Assembly (NCBI GenBank): GCA_023443625.1
Contig: JAEZTQ010000028.1
Location: 17,916 to 81,915, forward strand
From: Bacillota bacterium
GTDB lineage: Bacteria > Bacillota_A > Clostridia > Lachnospirales > Lachnospiraceae
Direction: 5' to 3'
Length of the DNA stretch: 64,000 bases
Part shown: in pieces, positions 1-10,101 of the stretch
Position numbering within the stretch: the stretch's first letter is position 1
Layout: every line of letters begins with the position of its first letter
Notes under the pieces: generated by a model
Databases searched by the model: none
Told to the model about the DNA's origin: nothing
What the model saw: the letters and a program-made list of their open reading frames with translations, nothing else
Program-made: the position numbers and the translations under genes

Positions 1-821
1 TTATTGCTGAAAGCCATTCCACACATCCCATTGCCAAATCAATTCTATCCTATGCCCAGAAGAATAAGATAGGGATAGAGGATAGGGCAGATAAGATAAC
101 AGAAATAGCAGGGCAGGGTATTATTGCAACAATTAAAGAAGACATAATCTATGCAGGAAATGATAAATTAATGCAAGGGTACAATATTAATATTAGTGCA
201 GAGCAGGAAGAAATATCTGGAACAATTGTTCATATAGCTTTAAATAAGAAATATATGGGCTATATAATGATTACAGATCAAATTAAGCCAGGTGTCACCC
301 AGACTATGAAACAACTAAAACAGCTAGGAGTACGAAAGACTGTAATGTTGACAGGGGACCATTACAATACAGCTAGAGATATTGCAAAGCAGTGCGGGGT
401 AGATGAATTTGAGGCAGAGCTTTTACCCCAGGATAAAGTATCCTCCTTTGAGAAATTAAAGAATACTATGGCAGGTAAGGGTAAGATAGTATTTGTGGGT
501 GATGGTATCAATGATGCTCCAGTACTAGCTGGTGCAGATATTGGAATTGCAATGGGAGGCATTGGTTCCGATGCAGCCATTGAGGCAGCAGATATTGTCA
601 TTATGAATGATGATATAAGTAAGATTGCCACAGCGATAAAGATTGCTCGCAAGACAAAGAAAATCGTATATCAAAATATTGCTTTTGCCTTAGGAATAAA
701 ATTAATAATTATGATTTTAGCCTTTATAGGAATAACCTCCATTTGGTTTGCCATCTTTGCAGATGTAGGTGTAGCTCTTTTGGCTTTGCTTAATGCAATG
801 AGGGCTATGCGGGTGAAATAA
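1..821 (+). CDS. Zn/Cd/Pb-type heavy-metal P1B-ATPase, C-terminal part (5' end outside window)
   Basis: This membrane pump would use ATP to export divalent soft metals. The reading frame is open from base 3, so the gene begins upstream of the window. Visible are the HP motif of the nucleotide-binding domain (SHSTHPIA, within the first 15 codons), the TGD motif (MLTGDH), the hinge GDGINDAP, and two C-terminal membrane helices ending in FADVGVALLALLNAMR. The pattern DVGVALxxxLNxxR is typical of Zn/Cd/Pb transporters rather than copper ATPases. The phosphorylation site, CPC motif and metal-binding N-terminus lie outside the window, so the ion is inferred. A strong terminator follows directly. 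Confidence 0.88.
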   Translation, partial: IAESHSTHPIAKSILSYAQKNKIGIEDRADKITEIAGQGIIATIKEDIIYAGNDKLMQGYNINISAEQEEISGTIVHIALNKKYMGYIMITDQIKPGVTQTMKQLKQLGVRKTVMLTGDHYNTARDIAKQCGVDEFEAELLPQDKVSSFEKLKNTMAGKGKIVFVGDGINDAPVLAGADIGIAMGGIGSDAAIEAADIVIMNDDISKIATAIKIARKTKKIVYQNIAFALGIKLIIMILAFIGITSIWFAIFADVGVALLALLNAMRAMRVK

Positions 822-830
822 GATTTATAT

Positions 831-872
831 AAGGATTACAGTAGGACATTATTATCACTGTAATCCTTTTTT
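831..872 (+). terminator. Intrinsic terminator after the P-type ATPase
   Basis: The 12-base arms AAGGATTACAGT and ACTGTAATCCTT are perfectly complementary, separated by 14 bases and followed by a T run. This closes the ATPase transcription unit. Confidence 0.9.
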
Positions 873-991
873 GTATGGAAAAATGACACATAAGTGACAA
901 AATTTTTCATTAAAAATATAGTTAAGAGACTAATATAAATTATTCAGTTGCCGATATATTTTATATGATAAGGCTTTGGGAGGTTAAGCAG

Positions 992-3900
992 ATGATTCAT
1001 ACTAGAAAGATAAAGATTACCGTTGTAATGAGTATTCTTTTAACTATTGTTGCATTGCTGTTTGTGGTAGGTAGAGTAAAGGCAGAGACCTTTCCTGATT
1101 ATACATTTAGAATAAGTGCACAGAAAATCAAGGATGGTACAGAATATGAACTAAAATCATCTGCCATTAATGTAAGTGTAGTAGCAGATGGTTGGGCTGC
1201 TCCTTCAACAGTTAAATGGACAAACTCTGAGCCGGGTGTTGTAAAGCTAAATTATATAGAAGGAACCCCTCATACTGTTAACCTGGTAAGGCAAGGTCCT
1301 GGTTTTTCAACGATTGTGGCTGAAATTACCCAAGGAGGATTTACTTATACCATCAGTTTTCTAGTTAGAGTTGGACTGGGTATTGATTACAACAGGACAG
1401 GAACCAAAGATGCTACAACAAACCATGATCAGATACTTATTATGAATAGTATAGGGGAGTCAAAGCCCATTTACTTAAAATATGCAGATTATGGAACTGA
1501 AACTGGAACAGAGATTGTTAATTCAGCGGTTACCTTTACAAGCAGTAATGAAGGTGTGGTATCCGTTGATGAGAATGGTTTGGTAAAAGCGAAGGGAGCT
1601 GGAAGCTCCACAATAACCATAACAAGTGATACAATGTCTTCGAAGGATAGACCCATGGAAGTGGAATTGATAGTGGTAGTAAAGCCAAACTTTGAACTAG
1701 TTTATATGGATGGTGGGAATACGAATAAGCATTTATCATCCGATAGTAATATAGATGGTAGTGGTGTTTATAATGGAATACCCTCGAATTTCATCATAGA
1801 TTCTAATGCAAATTATGGCACTGATTTAGAATGGGTTATTTATCATGTAGTAGATAAGAAGAAAACCAAGATTACTAATAATATATCAAAGCATATGGAA
1901 TATTCCATTAATGATGATGGTACCGTTACCTTTAGTAAGGTCAAAGCAGGTACATATGAGATTTATGCATTTACCAACAAGAAATTTGATGAGAATACTA
2001 AGGCTCCCTATGCCTATATGAAAATATATGTACCTATTGATTTTTCGGATGTGAATATTGTAATGAATGTAGGAGATACCTACGATATAATCGCAAATTC
2101 CAATATTCCCAGTAAGGACGTTTTTTTAACCCCAACAGGCTATGATTATAATGTGGTAAAATTGGATCCTACCTCCTTTGTTTTATCAGCACAAAGGAAG
2201 GGACAAGTCAAAATTAAACTAGTCTATGATACGGGCCAAAAGCTATTTGAAGGAATTATTATTCCAGACATGGAGATTACAGTCACTGTAATTGATGGAA
2301 TATCGTTAAATACAACCAGTGCAACCTTGTTTACGAAAGGCACATTACAGTTGGAGGCTTTTGTAACAGACAATACAGTACCGATTGTTTGGAGCTCAAA
2401 TGATCCTAGTATTGCCAAGGTGGATAATGGATTGGTAACAGCTGCTAGTTCTGTAAAAGGTGAAAAGAAAGTTACAATTACAGCTTCCCAGACAATTAAT
2501 GGTGTTGTAAAGAAAGCAACCTGTGAAATTACGGTTCAGCAATCCGTATCTGGAATAACGGTAGACCCTAAAGAAGTCACATTGGACTTAAATGCATATA
2601 AGACCCTACATGCTACCATAGCACCTGATAATCTTATCGGTGTCAAATTACAATGGAAATCCTCTAATGAAAGTATTGTTAAGATTGTTGAGAGCAGCGC
2701 ATTAACAGTTACTATACAGGGTGTTGGCGGCGGACATGCTGTTATTTCCGCAATTAATCAGGATAATGTTGTAGTGGGCTATTCGGCTATTACCGTTCTA
2801 CAGCCTGTTACAACGGTTACACTTTCAGAAACAGCGGCTACTTTAGATTTATCCGTGAAATATCTTCAGCTAAGAGCTTCGGTTAGCCCCGTGAATGCTG
2901 TGAATAAAGATGTAACTTGGAGTACAACAGATTCCACAAAGGCAACTGTTAATGCCAATGGTTTAGTCACCCTATTAAGACCAGGAACCGTGACTATTAT
3001 TGCAACCTCAAAGGATAATCCGGCAGCCGTTGCTTATTGTAATTTAAATATACAAGTTCCTGTTACATCTGTAAGTTTGGATGAAAGCAATAAGACGATG
3101 TATGTAGGGCAAACAGCTAGACTTACCTATTTAGTAAATCCAACGAATGCTAGTAATAATTCTGTTATCTGGACATCTACCAATACTTCAGTAGCTACAG
3201 TGGATGCAACAGGTAAGGTAACAGCAAAATCTGTAGGTACAGCAGTAATTATTTTAAAGTCAGTGAACGGAGGCAATTCTGTATACTGTACAATTACAGT
3301 AAAACAGGTTGCAACTGGTATTAAATTTGATGTAGCACAACTTAATTTAAAAACCGGTGAAGTATATAATATAAATGTAAGCTTAACGCCTAAAAACAGC
3401 ACTGATGTAGGCATTGTGTGGAACTCTAGTGATACGAAAGTAGCTACGGTGGATGCCTATGGTAAGGTAATTGCTAAAAATGCAGGAACCACAATCATTA
3501 TGGCAAGAACGGAAGCAGGGGGTGTTGCTTATTGTAGAGTAACAGTAACACAGGCTGTTAAGGGATTGATATTGAATTTTTCAGAAAAGACCATATTCAA
3601 AGGTGGAGAATTTACCCTAGATGCAACCATAAATCCCAGTACTGCAACCATGCTGGATGTAACTTGGAAGAGTTCTAACACTAAGATTGCTACTGTAAGT
3701 AATAAAGGTGTGGTAAAAGGTCTAGAAGGCGGTGTTGCAGTCATTACCTGTACTTCTGTCGATGGAGGATTTAGCGCTACCTGCGTAGTAACTGTTAAGG
3801 AAAGTGTTTCATCAATTAAATTGAATTATGATACCTATAATCTAGGTGTTAAAAAGACAGTAATGTTGGTTGCAACAGTCACGAATGAGACTGCGACCAA

Positions 3901-4783
3901 TCAGAAGGTAACCTGGAAATCCAGTAATTCCAAAATTGCAACTGTTAATCAAAAGGGTAAGGTAACAGGTATTAAGGCGGGGTATGCTACCATAACTGCA
4001 ATTGCCCAGGATGGCAGTGAAGTAGAAGCAAGCTGCGAGATTAGAGTTGTAAAACCGGTTACTAGTATATCTCTTAGTAGATCAACTATAACTATGTTTG
4101 TAGGAGATTCAAAGAAAATTACTGCAACAGTAAGACCTACCAGTGCCACCATTAAGACGGCAAAATGGTCATCCAGTGATGAAAGCGTAGCAATTGTTGA
4201 TGTTGATGGTACAGTAATAGCGATGAAAGCAGGAAACACAATAATTACTGCAGAAGCAATGGATAGCAGTGGAAAGAAATCAATTTGTTATGTTACAGTA
4301 TATGACCGGGTTGCCTCCACAGGAATAACCTTACAGGATAAGAAGCTTACAATGGTTCGGGGGGAAAGCAAAATAGTACCATCAGTAAAGATACCATCAA
4401 ACTCCACCGATGGTGTAACCTGGAGTACAGATAATGCGGCAGTCGCTTCCGTTAATAAGAAGACAGGAAGGATAACTGCTAAATCCACAGGAGTAGCATA
4501 TATCTCTGCTATGACCGAATCAGGTAAAACAGCTACAGTTGAAGTCATTGTAATCGGGTTGAATGTGTCCAAATTAGAGACGGAGCAATATACGACCTAT
4601 AACCAGGCATTATCCGTAGAAGGAGCCACAGGCTCAGTAACCTGGCGTGTTGATAATCCTTTAGTAGCCGTTGTATATAGCGATGGTACGGTTAGTACAA
4701 GGGGAGTAGGTACAGCTACAATTACAGCGACCGTTAACGGAAGAAAGCTAACCTGTAAGATAACAGTGAAGAAAATGCAGTAA
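992..4783 (+). CDS. Secreted bacterial Ig-like (Big_2) repeat protein
   Basis: This is a predicted secreted or surface protein of 1263 aa built almost entirely from bacterial Ig-like domains. The N-terminus is a signal peptide: basic residues, a hydrophobic stretch and a likely cleavage after VKA near residue 31. About twelve Big_2-type units follow, each with a W.S(S/T)(N/D) core, an A.V segment, a GxV turn and a terminal TIT strand. No enzymatic domain, LPXTG motif or SLH domain is visible, so wall attachment is unclear. I chose ATG 992 over the upstream ATG at 965 because GGGAGG lies 8 bases before it and the signal peptide starts there. It is a stand-alone unit, and adhesion or a structural role is inferred only from the family. 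Confidence 0.85.
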   Translation: MIHTRKIKITVVMSILLTIVALLFVVGRVKAETFPDYTFRISAQKIKDGTEYELKSSAINVSVVADGWAAPSTVKWTNSEPGVVKLNYIEGTPHTVNLVRQGPGFSTIVAEITQGGFTYTISFLVRVGLGIDYNRTGTKDATTNHDQILIMNSIGESKPIYLKYADYGTETGTEIVNSAVTFTSSNEGVVSVDENGLVKAKGAGSSTITITSDTMSSKDRPMEVELIVVVKPNFELVYMDGGNTNKHLSSDSNIDGSGVYNGIPSNFIIDSNANYGTDLEWVIYHVVDKKKTKITNNISKHMEYSINDDGTVTFSKVKAGTYEIYAFTNKKFDENTKAPYAYMKIYVPIDFSDVNIVMNVGDTYDIIANSNIPSKDVFLTPTGYDYNVVKLDPTSFVLSAQRKGQVKIKLVYDTGQKLFEGIIIPDMEITVTVIDGISLNTTSATLFTKGTLQLEAFVTDNTVPIVWSSNDPSIAKVDNGLVTAASSVKGEKKVTITASQTINGVVKKATCEITVQQSVSGITVDPKEVTLDLNAYKTLHATIAPDNLIGVKLQWKSSNESIVKIVESSALTVTIQGVGGGHAVISAINQDNVVVGYSAITVLQPVTTVTLSETAATLDLSVKYLQLRASVSPVNAVNKDVTWSTTDSTKATVNANGLVTLLRPGTVTIIATSKDNPAAVAYCNLNIQVPVTSVSLDESNKTMYVGQTARLTYLVNPTNASNNSVIWTSTNTSVATVDATGKVTAKSVGTAVIILKSVNGGNSVYCTITVKQVATGIKFDVAQLNLKTGEVYNINVSLTPKNSTDVGIVWNSSDTKVATVDAYGKVIAKNAGTTIIMARTEAGGVAYCRVTVTQAVKGLILNFSEKTIFKGGEFTLDATINPSTATMLDVTWKSSNTKIATVSNKGVVKGLEGGVAVITCTSVDGGFSATCVVTVKESVSSIKLNYDTYNLGVKKTVMLVATVTNETATNQKVTWKSSNSKIATVNQKGKVTGIKAGYATITAIAQDGSEVEASCEIRVVKPVTSISLSRSTITMFVGDSKKITATVRPTSATIKTAKWSSSDESVAIVDVDGTVIAMKAGNTIITAEAMDSSGKKSICYVTVYDRVASTGITLQDKKLTMVRGESKIVPSVKIPSNSTDGVTWSTDNAAVASVNKKTGRITAKSTGVAYISAMTESGKTATVEVIVIGLNVSKLETEQYTTYNQALSVEGATGSVTWRVDNPLVAVVYSDGTVSTRGVGTATITATVNGRKLTCKITVKKMQ

Positions 4784-4816
4784 TAATAAAGTAGTTATTA
4801 ATAATTAAGATGTGAT

Positions 4817-4876
4817 AAATATCTGCCAGATTAGGGTGTTTTGGTTATAGACAAGATGCTAAGTCTGGCAGATTTA
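4817..4876 (+). terminator. Hairpin after the Ig-like protein gene
   Basis: ATCTGCCAGA and TCTGGCAGAT pair across a loop of about 33 bases and are followed by an A/T-rich tail with a weak T run. It is a probable terminator, weaker than its neighbours. The rest of 4784-5211 is AT-rich spacer before recN. Confidence 0.55.
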
Positions 4877-4902
4877 TTATATAAATTAAAATCCCATCAA
4901 AA

Positions 4903-4946
4903 CAAATAGATAAAATAGACTTATCAAATAGATAAAATAGACTTAT
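4903..4946 (+). repeat. Perfect 22-bp tandem duplication
   Basis: The 22-base unit at 4903-4924 is repeated exactly at 4925-4946 in the spacer between the Ig-like gene and recN. It contains no recognisable regulatory motif and is probably a replication-slippage duplication. Confidence 0.9.
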
Positions 4947-5211
4947 TCCTTTGTTCATGTTGATGAAAGTATAGAGAAGTATTTGTAAATTCTCACAGTA
5001 AATAAAATTCAGATTGATTATGGAATTTTATTATGTTAAAATAAACACAGAACATATGTTTCACTTAGAAGGTTTCTGAGTGATTATGTAGTCATGATTA
5101 AAAGTTTACCAAGGTCTTTATAAGAATAAATATTGATATTATTGAGTTGTTAATAAACTAATATTTTATATTCCTGAAGAAAGAATTAATAAAGAGAAAT
5201 GAGGGAAGATA

Positions 5212-6897
5212 TTGTTAGCTAGCCTACATGTTAAGAATTTTGCAATAATTAATGAAGTTGAAGTATATTTTAAAGATCATCTTAATATTATGACAGGTGA
5301 GACAGGTGCAGGTAAATCTATCATTATAGGTTCCCTGAATGCTGCCCTTGGTGCTAAGATTAACAAAGACATTGTAAGAGCTGGTGCAGATTATGCTTTG
5401 ATTGAATTGATCTTTGAATCCAAGAATGAAGCTGTATTTAATCTGATGAATGAGCTGGATATCCCCATAGAGGGTGAACAGATTATCATTTCCAGAAAGA
5501 TTATGTCAAGTCGTAGTGTATGTAAAATCAATGGAGAGAATGTTACTGCCTCAGCCCTGGCATCTGTAGCAGGACTTTTAATTGATATTCACGGGCAGCA
5601 CGAACATCAGTCTCTTTTACATAAACACAAGCATATGGAGATTGTTGACCGGTTCGCTAAAGATGAGATAGGATCACTAAAGCAAGAACTGGAAGTTAGT
5701 TTTAAAGAGTATATGAAATTTAAGCATGAATACGAACAATCGGGTATTGATGAAGAAAAACGTCTAAGAGAAATTTCTTTTTTAGAATACGAAATTAATG
5801 AAATTATAAGTGCGGCATTACTTCCTGATGAGGATGAAGAACTTACTGTTAGGTATAAGAAATTAGCTAATTCTAATACTATATTAGAAGGAATGCGGAA
5901 TGTCTATCAATATACAGGATATGATGGTGCGGCTGCAGGTGATTTTATTGGACGAGCAATGAGGCAGCTAATCAAAATAGCTGAATTTGATGACAAAATC
6001 AATGGGTTTCTTAATCAAGTATCGGACATAGATGGGCTTTTGAATGATTTAAACAGAGATCTTGCGCAGTATATCTCAGATATAGATAATCCAGAGGAAG
6101 AGTTGATGGAGGTTACTAAGCGATTAGATCTCATTAATCATCTGAAAACAAAGTACGGTAATTCCACGCAGCAGATTCTAAATTATTGTCGGACCTGTGA
6201 AGAAAAGCTAGCTAAATTTCGAGATTATGATGATTACATGGCTAAGCTTCGTGAACAATTAGAAGTTTCAGAAACTAAACTGCGTACCTTATCCTATCAA
6301 TTGTCCGAGATAAGAAAGAGAAAGGCGAAGGAACTTTCTGTAAAGATAACTGAGTCATTAGTAGCACTTAATTTCCTCGATGTGAGATTTGATATGAGGT
6401 TTGTTCAGAACGAGAACTATTCGGCAAATGGCTTTGATGATGGGGAGTTTATGATCTCAACAAACCCTGGGGAAGGATTAAAACCTTTGGTGGCAGTAGC
6501 CTCAGGAGGTGAGCTCTCAAGAATAATGCTTGGTATTAAATCTGTATTGGCGGATAAGGATGAAATTGAAACTTTAATTTTTGATGAAATTGATGTTGGT
6601 ATAAGCGGAAGAACAGCACAAAAGGTATCCGAGCAGCTTTCCAATATTGCAAAGCATCATCAGATTATTTGTATTACACATTTGGCTCAGATAGCTGCAA
6701 TGGCAGATTCTCATTATATTATTGAGAAGACAACCGATGGAATTACTACCCAGACTACAATTAATAATTTATCAGAGGAAGAATCAATTGATGAATTGTC
6801 TCGTATTCTTGGTGGTGCTGAGATTACAGAACGTGTTAAAGATAATGCAAGAGAAATGAAAGAATTAGCTCTAGCTACTAAAAAATACAAGCTTTAA
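5212..6897 (+). CDS. recN: DNA repair protein RecN
   Basis: RecN is an SMC-like ATPase that acts early in recombinational repair of double-strand breaks. The 561-aa length is typical. Visible are the N-terminal Walker A GETGAGKS (residues 29-36), a long helical coiled-coil middle, the ABC signature region (SGGELSRIMLG) and the Walker B region LIFDEIDVGISG. The start is a TTG at 5212, preceded at 6 bases by GAGGG; no better ATG exists and the resulting N-terminus matches the family. It lies directly upstream of spoIVB and spo0A, an arrangement conserved in spore-forming Firmicutes, but its own terminator separates it from them. Confidence 0.96.
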   Translation: MLASLHVKNFAIINEVEVYFKDHLNIMTGETGAGKSIIIGSLNAALGAKINKDIVRAGADYALIELIFESKNEAVFNLMNELDIPIEGEQIIISRKIMSSRSVCKINGENVTASALASVAGLLIDIHGQHEHQSLLHKHKHMEIVDRFAKDEIGSLKQELEVSFKEYMKFKHEYEQSGIDEEKRLREISFLEYEINEIISAALLPDEDEELTVRYKKLANSNTILEGMRNVYQYTGYDGAAAGDFIGRAMRQLIKIAEFDDKINGFLNQVSDIDGLLNDLNRDLAQYISDIDNPEEELMEVTKRLDLINHLKTKYGNSTQQILNYCRTCEEKLAKFRDYDDYMAKLREQLEVSETKLRTLSYQLSEIRKRKAKELSVKITESLVALNFLDVRFDMRFVQNENYSANGFDDGEFMISTNPGEGLKPLVAVASGGELSRIMLGIKSVLADKDEIETLIFDEIDVGISGRTAQKVSEQLSNIAKHHQIICITHLAQIAAMADSHYIIEKTTDGITTQTTINNLSEEESIDELSRILGGAEITERVKDNAREMKELALATKKYKL

Positions 6898-6924
6898 AAA
6901 TTAAAAAAAAGGTATACTAAAATT

Positions 6925-6956
6925 AAGGATATACAATACTATGTATATCCTTTTTT
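6925..6956 (+). terminator. Intrinsic terminator after recN
   Basis: AAGGATATAC and GTATATCCTT form a 10-bp stem with an 8-base loop, running into a T tract. Confidence 0.9.
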
Positions 6957-7061
6957 GATTCTTGAGAATGAAAACACATGTTTATCACTATATCAATTCT
7001 GCTGCATTATTAAACTGTATGAAAAAAGGATATACGCATAAAAAAGGTATGAGGTGAAAGG

Positions 7062-8345
7062 ATGAGGAGCAAGAGAATATACAGAAGGGTATTAGTTTGC
7101 CTTTTTATAACAAATATGTTTTTTTGGGGTTTCTATTTTTATAATTATATAGATAAAAAAATTCCTGATGAGATTAAAATGTTGGTAGGAAAACAGGAGA
7201 ATTTTGATTTTGGTATGCCAATGGAGGCAAAAATAGAAACCCAAGATATAGGTGTTATCAGCGTTAATGATTTAAGTGTACCATCTAATCAAATTAATAT
7301 TAATATGAATGAGCCCTTTACATTAAAATCCTCACAAACAGGGGAATATGATATAAGTTTGAAGCTATTTGGTATATTTAAATTTAAAAATATATCCCTG
7401 GACATAATAGAATCTACTAAGTTAATACCATGTGGAAATCCAATTGGTATCTATGTTGAGACAGACGGTATATTGGTTCTTGGCGGTGGTAAAATAACTG
7501 GTGAGGATGGACTTAATTATGAGCCTGTGAGTAATAAATTAAAATCAGGTGATTATATTCTCAAGATAAATAATATTGATTTAACCAAAAAAAAGGACTT
7601 GATCAATGAAATTCAAAAATGTAATGGTAAGAACATCACCTTATTAGTTAGAAGAAATGGTGAAAATATAACAGTAAGTATAACACCTATTAAAACCGTA
7701 AGTGGAAGTTACAAAATAGGAGCGTGGATAAGGGATAATACTCAGGGAATTGGTACTATGACCTTTATTTCTCCAGATGGTCACTTTGGCGCTTTGGGAC
7801 ATGGTATCACAGATATTGATACAGGATTACTGATGGATGTGAAGCAAGGCTCAATTTATAAAGCAGAGATTATGTCTATCGTAAAAGGGAAGGAAGGAGA
7901 GCCTGGTGAATTAATAGGTATGATTCGCCAAAGCAAAAGATATAGAATAGGAAGCGTTGCTAATAACACATACCAAGGTATTTTTGGTGAGATTCAAAGG
8001 GATTTTACTAATGATTTTGATTCAACACCATTGGAAATTGGTTTAAAACAAGAAATAGAAAAAGGTAAAGCAATCATTCGTTGTACGGTAGAGGACAAAA
8101 TCGAAGATTTTGATATTGAAATTGTCAGTACCGATATCAGCAACAGTAATCATAGCAAGGGAATTGTACTTCGTATCACAGATCCAAGATTGCTTAATAT
8201 GACAGGAGGTATAGTTCAGGGTATGAGTGGCAGCCCTATTATTCAAAATAATAAGATAATTGGTGCAGTTACGCATGTATTTATACAGGATTCAACGAAA
8301 GGTTACGGGACATTTATAGAGAACATGGTAAATAATTTAGAATAA
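7062..8345 (+). CDS. spoIVB: SpoIVB sporulation signalling serine peptidase
   Basis: SpoIVB is made in the forespore and secreted into the intermembrane space, where it triggers pro-sigma-K processing in the mother cell of spore formers. This 427-aa protein has an N-terminal membrane anchor (about residues 8-28), a PDZ-like region (about 125-205) and an S55 peptidase domain with GHGITDIDTG around His 246 and the catalytic serine in GMSGSP near residue 388. The start at 7062 follows GAGGTGAAAGG closely. It precedes spo0A, which is the conserved order. I could not find a convincing sigma-F/G promoter by eye. It marks the organism as a sporeformer. Confidence 0.95.
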   Translation: MRSKRIYRRVLVCLFITNMFFWGFYFYNYIDKKIPDEIKMLVGKQENFDFGMPMEAKIETQDIGVISVNDLSVPSNQININMNEPFTLKSSQTGEYDISLKLFGIFKFKNISLDIIESTKLIPCGNPIGIYVETDGILVLGGGKITGEDGLNYEPVSNKLKSGDYILKINNIDLTKKKDLINEIQKCNGKNITLLVRRNGENITVSITPIKTVSGSYKIGAWIRDNTQGIGTMTFISPDGHFGALGHGITDIDTGLLMDVKQGSIYKAEIMSIVKGKEGEPGELIGMIRQSKRYRIGSVANNTYQGIFGEIQRDFTNDFDSTPLEIGLKQEIEKGKAIIRCTVEDKIEDFDIEIVSTDISNSNHSKGIVLRITDPRLLNMTGGIVQGMSGSPIIQNNKIIGAVTHVFIQDSTKGYGTFIENMVNNLE

Positions 8346-8496
8346 ACAATTCTTTTGTTAGAAAAAATAATCGACGAAATATCTTAAAAAACCATGCATT
8401 TACTTTTAGTTTTACAGCACATAAATTGTTTAAAACTTCCAAATATACAAAATGTTGTGGTTACAGATTTTTCAACTAATAATACCCTATTTTACC

Positions 8497-8514
8497 TGTC
8501 GAAAGGTGCGACAA
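8497..8514. promoter_or_regulatory. Candidate 0A-box pair upstream of spo0A
   Basis: TGTCGAA at 8497-8503 on the plus strand is an exact 7-bp 0A-box core. Four bases on, the minus strand reads TTGTCGC (8508-8514), a close inverted half. The pair lies about 200 bases upstream of the spo0A promoter and would fit autoregulation by phosphorylated Spo0A. That binding is inferred. Confidence 0.5.
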
Positions 8515-8702
8515 GAAACATTTGATAGTTGAAGGTGATATAGATATAATTCATTTATGGCAAATATTTACAAACGCATTTAAGGTACAAAAGAGTAAAA
8601 ATTGGGACATAATGTTGTATCGTGGTTAATAATGTAAATAATTAATAAGAAAAGTCATATTATGGTACATTTATTTTGTGTATTATGCTAATTTGATATT
8701 TA

Positions 8703-8731
8703 TTGACGCACTGTTATAGCAGAGGTATAAT
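8703..8731 (+). promoter_or_regulatory. Sigma-A type promoter of spo0A
   Basis: TTGACG and TATAAT are separated by exactly 17 bases, giving a near-consensus vegetative promoter. It leaves a 5' leader of about 155 bases before spo0A. The remainder of the 550-base gap 8346-8895 contains AT-rich spacer and the 0A-box pair. Confidence 0.8.
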
Positions 8732-8895
8732 ATAATAAAACAACATGAAACCCAAAAGGCTACAGTAAAACTCACAAAAAGAGAAATTCAAGTACAGACA
8801 ACCTAAAAAATGCGCAAGAGTTTACAAAAGGGAATTATAGAAGGAAGAGTTATTTAAACGGCGAAGAAATGAAAAAATGTTATGGAGGTTGGAAA

Positions 8896-9702
8896 ATGAG
8901 CAAAATTAATGTAGCTATTGTTGATGACAATGAAAGGATGGTAAATCTACTCGAGGATATTTTGAAAGAAGATGCGGATATCGAAGTAGTTGGTAAATCA
9001 GAAAATGGTATTGACGCTTTAGATATGATTAAAGAGAAAAAGCCAGATGTAGTTTTATTAGATCTAATTATGCCGAAGCTTGATGGTCTTGGTGTTATGG
9101 AGAAGGTTCGTAGAGATTCTGAATTCAAGAAAAATCCTTCATTTATTGTTATTACAGCCATTGGACAAGAAGGGGTTACCGAAAATGCATTTGAGCTGGG
9201 AGCTAATTATTACATAATGAAACCCTTTGATAATAATGTGATATTATCAAGAATTAAACAAATAAAAGGGGATTATCACAGTAAACTTATTGATAATCAT
9301 AGCAGTAAGGTTAGCACCTTTGAGAATAAGAGTGCATATATTGAAAGAAATTTAGAATCCGATGTAACTAACATCATTCATGAAATTGGTGTACCGGCAC
9401 ACATTAAAGGATATCAGTACTTACGCGATGCGATTATGATGTCAGTTAATGATGCGGAGATGTTAAATTCTATAACCAAATTATTATATCCATCCATTGC
9501 AAAACGTCATAAAACTACACCCAGTAGAGTAGAAAGAGCTATTCGTCATGCAATTGAAGTTGCCTGGAGTAGAGGTAAGATGGATACCATAGATGAATTA
9601 TTTGGTTATACAGTGAGTAATGGTAAAGGCAAGCCTACAAATTCAGAATTTGTTGCTTTGATAGCTGATAAAATTAGACTGGAATATAAGTTAAGAGCAT
9701 AG
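8896..9702 (+). CDS. spo0A: Stage 0 sporulation response regulator Spo0A
   Basis: Spo0A is the master transcription factor for sporulation entry. The N-terminal receiver domain carries the acidic pair Asp10-Asp11, the phosphoacceptor Asp56 (LLDLIMP) and the Lys of MKPF. The C-terminal DNA-binding domain contains the almost invariant segment [18 protein letters not shown]. The product is 268 aa from ATG 8896, which has GGAGG 7 bases upstream; the ATG 27 bases earlier would add nine residues absent from the family. It follows spoIVB and is expressed from its own strong promoter. A perfect-stem terminator ends the unit. Confidence 0.98.
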   Translation: MSKINVAIVDDNERMVNLLEDILKEDADIEVVGKSENGIDALDMIKEKKPDVVLLDLIMPKLDGLGVMEKVRRDSEFKKNPSFIVITAIGQEGVTENAFELGANYYIMKPFDNNVILSRIKQIKGDYHSKLIDNHSSKVSTFENKSAYIERNLESDVTNIIHEIGVPAHIKGYQYLRDAIMMSVNDAEMLNSITKLLYPSIAKRHKTTPSRVERAIRHAIEVAWSRGKMDTIDELFGYTVSNGKGKPTNSEFVALIADKIRLEYKLRA

Positions 9703-9714
9703 AATATAATTGAT

Positions 9715-9757
9715 AAGGACATGCCGTATATAACTTTTATAAACGGCATGTCCTTTC
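9715..9757 (+). terminator. Intrinsic terminator after spo0A
   Basis: AAGGACATGCCGT and ACGGCATGTCCTT form a 13-bp perfect stem followed by a short T-rich stretch. Confidence 0.88.
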
Positions 9758-9760
9758 TAA

Positions 9761-9800
9761 TGCTGTAGGAAAATGTGCGAAGTGTCAGCAAGCTGACGCC
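9761..9800 (+). repeat. Dispersed palindromic repeat, short copy
   Basis: This short copy carries TGTAGGAAA, then GTGCGAAG and the perfect hairpin GTCAGCAAGCTGAC. The same modules recur at 15684-15880 and 33534-33659. Here the hairpin is followed by CGCCTTTTT, so it could also act as a terminator. Confidence 0.7.
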
Positions 9801-9976
9801 TTTTTGTAGATAGACATGTATAAATTTTGAAGATTTGAGAACAATTAGTTCAGGGTATGTATCCATTCTCTGGAAGCCCTGCAATATAGCAGGTTTCAAA
9901 AGTGCACAAAAATGATAGTCTTTTAAAATGAATTATAAACATTATCATAATATTATAGAAATAAAGAATAAATCTC

Positions 9977-10005
9977 TTGATATTTTATCTTAAATTAGGT
10001 AAAAT
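9977..10005 (+). promoter_or_regulatory. Promoter of gap
   Basis: TTGATA and TAAAAT are spaced by 17 bases, leaving a leader of about 90 bases before the gap start codon. No other gene lies between the spo0A terminator and gap. Confidence 0.6.
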
Positions 10006-10101
10006 AAATCTGCATTGAGAAATTTTTGTCAATGCATTAATTTAATTAATTGCTGTCTACGGACGGTAAATTATAAATTTATAATTAGGAGGAATATTAT
10101 A

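Noticed and set aside
7062..8345. Sigma-F/G promoter for spoIVB
   Set aside because: GAATG and CATTATTA occur upstream but are 34 bases apart, far outside the allowed spacing.
9606..9899. 97-codon minus-strand frame at the end of spo0A
   Set aside because: It overlaps spo0A, crosses its terminator and has no support as a gene.
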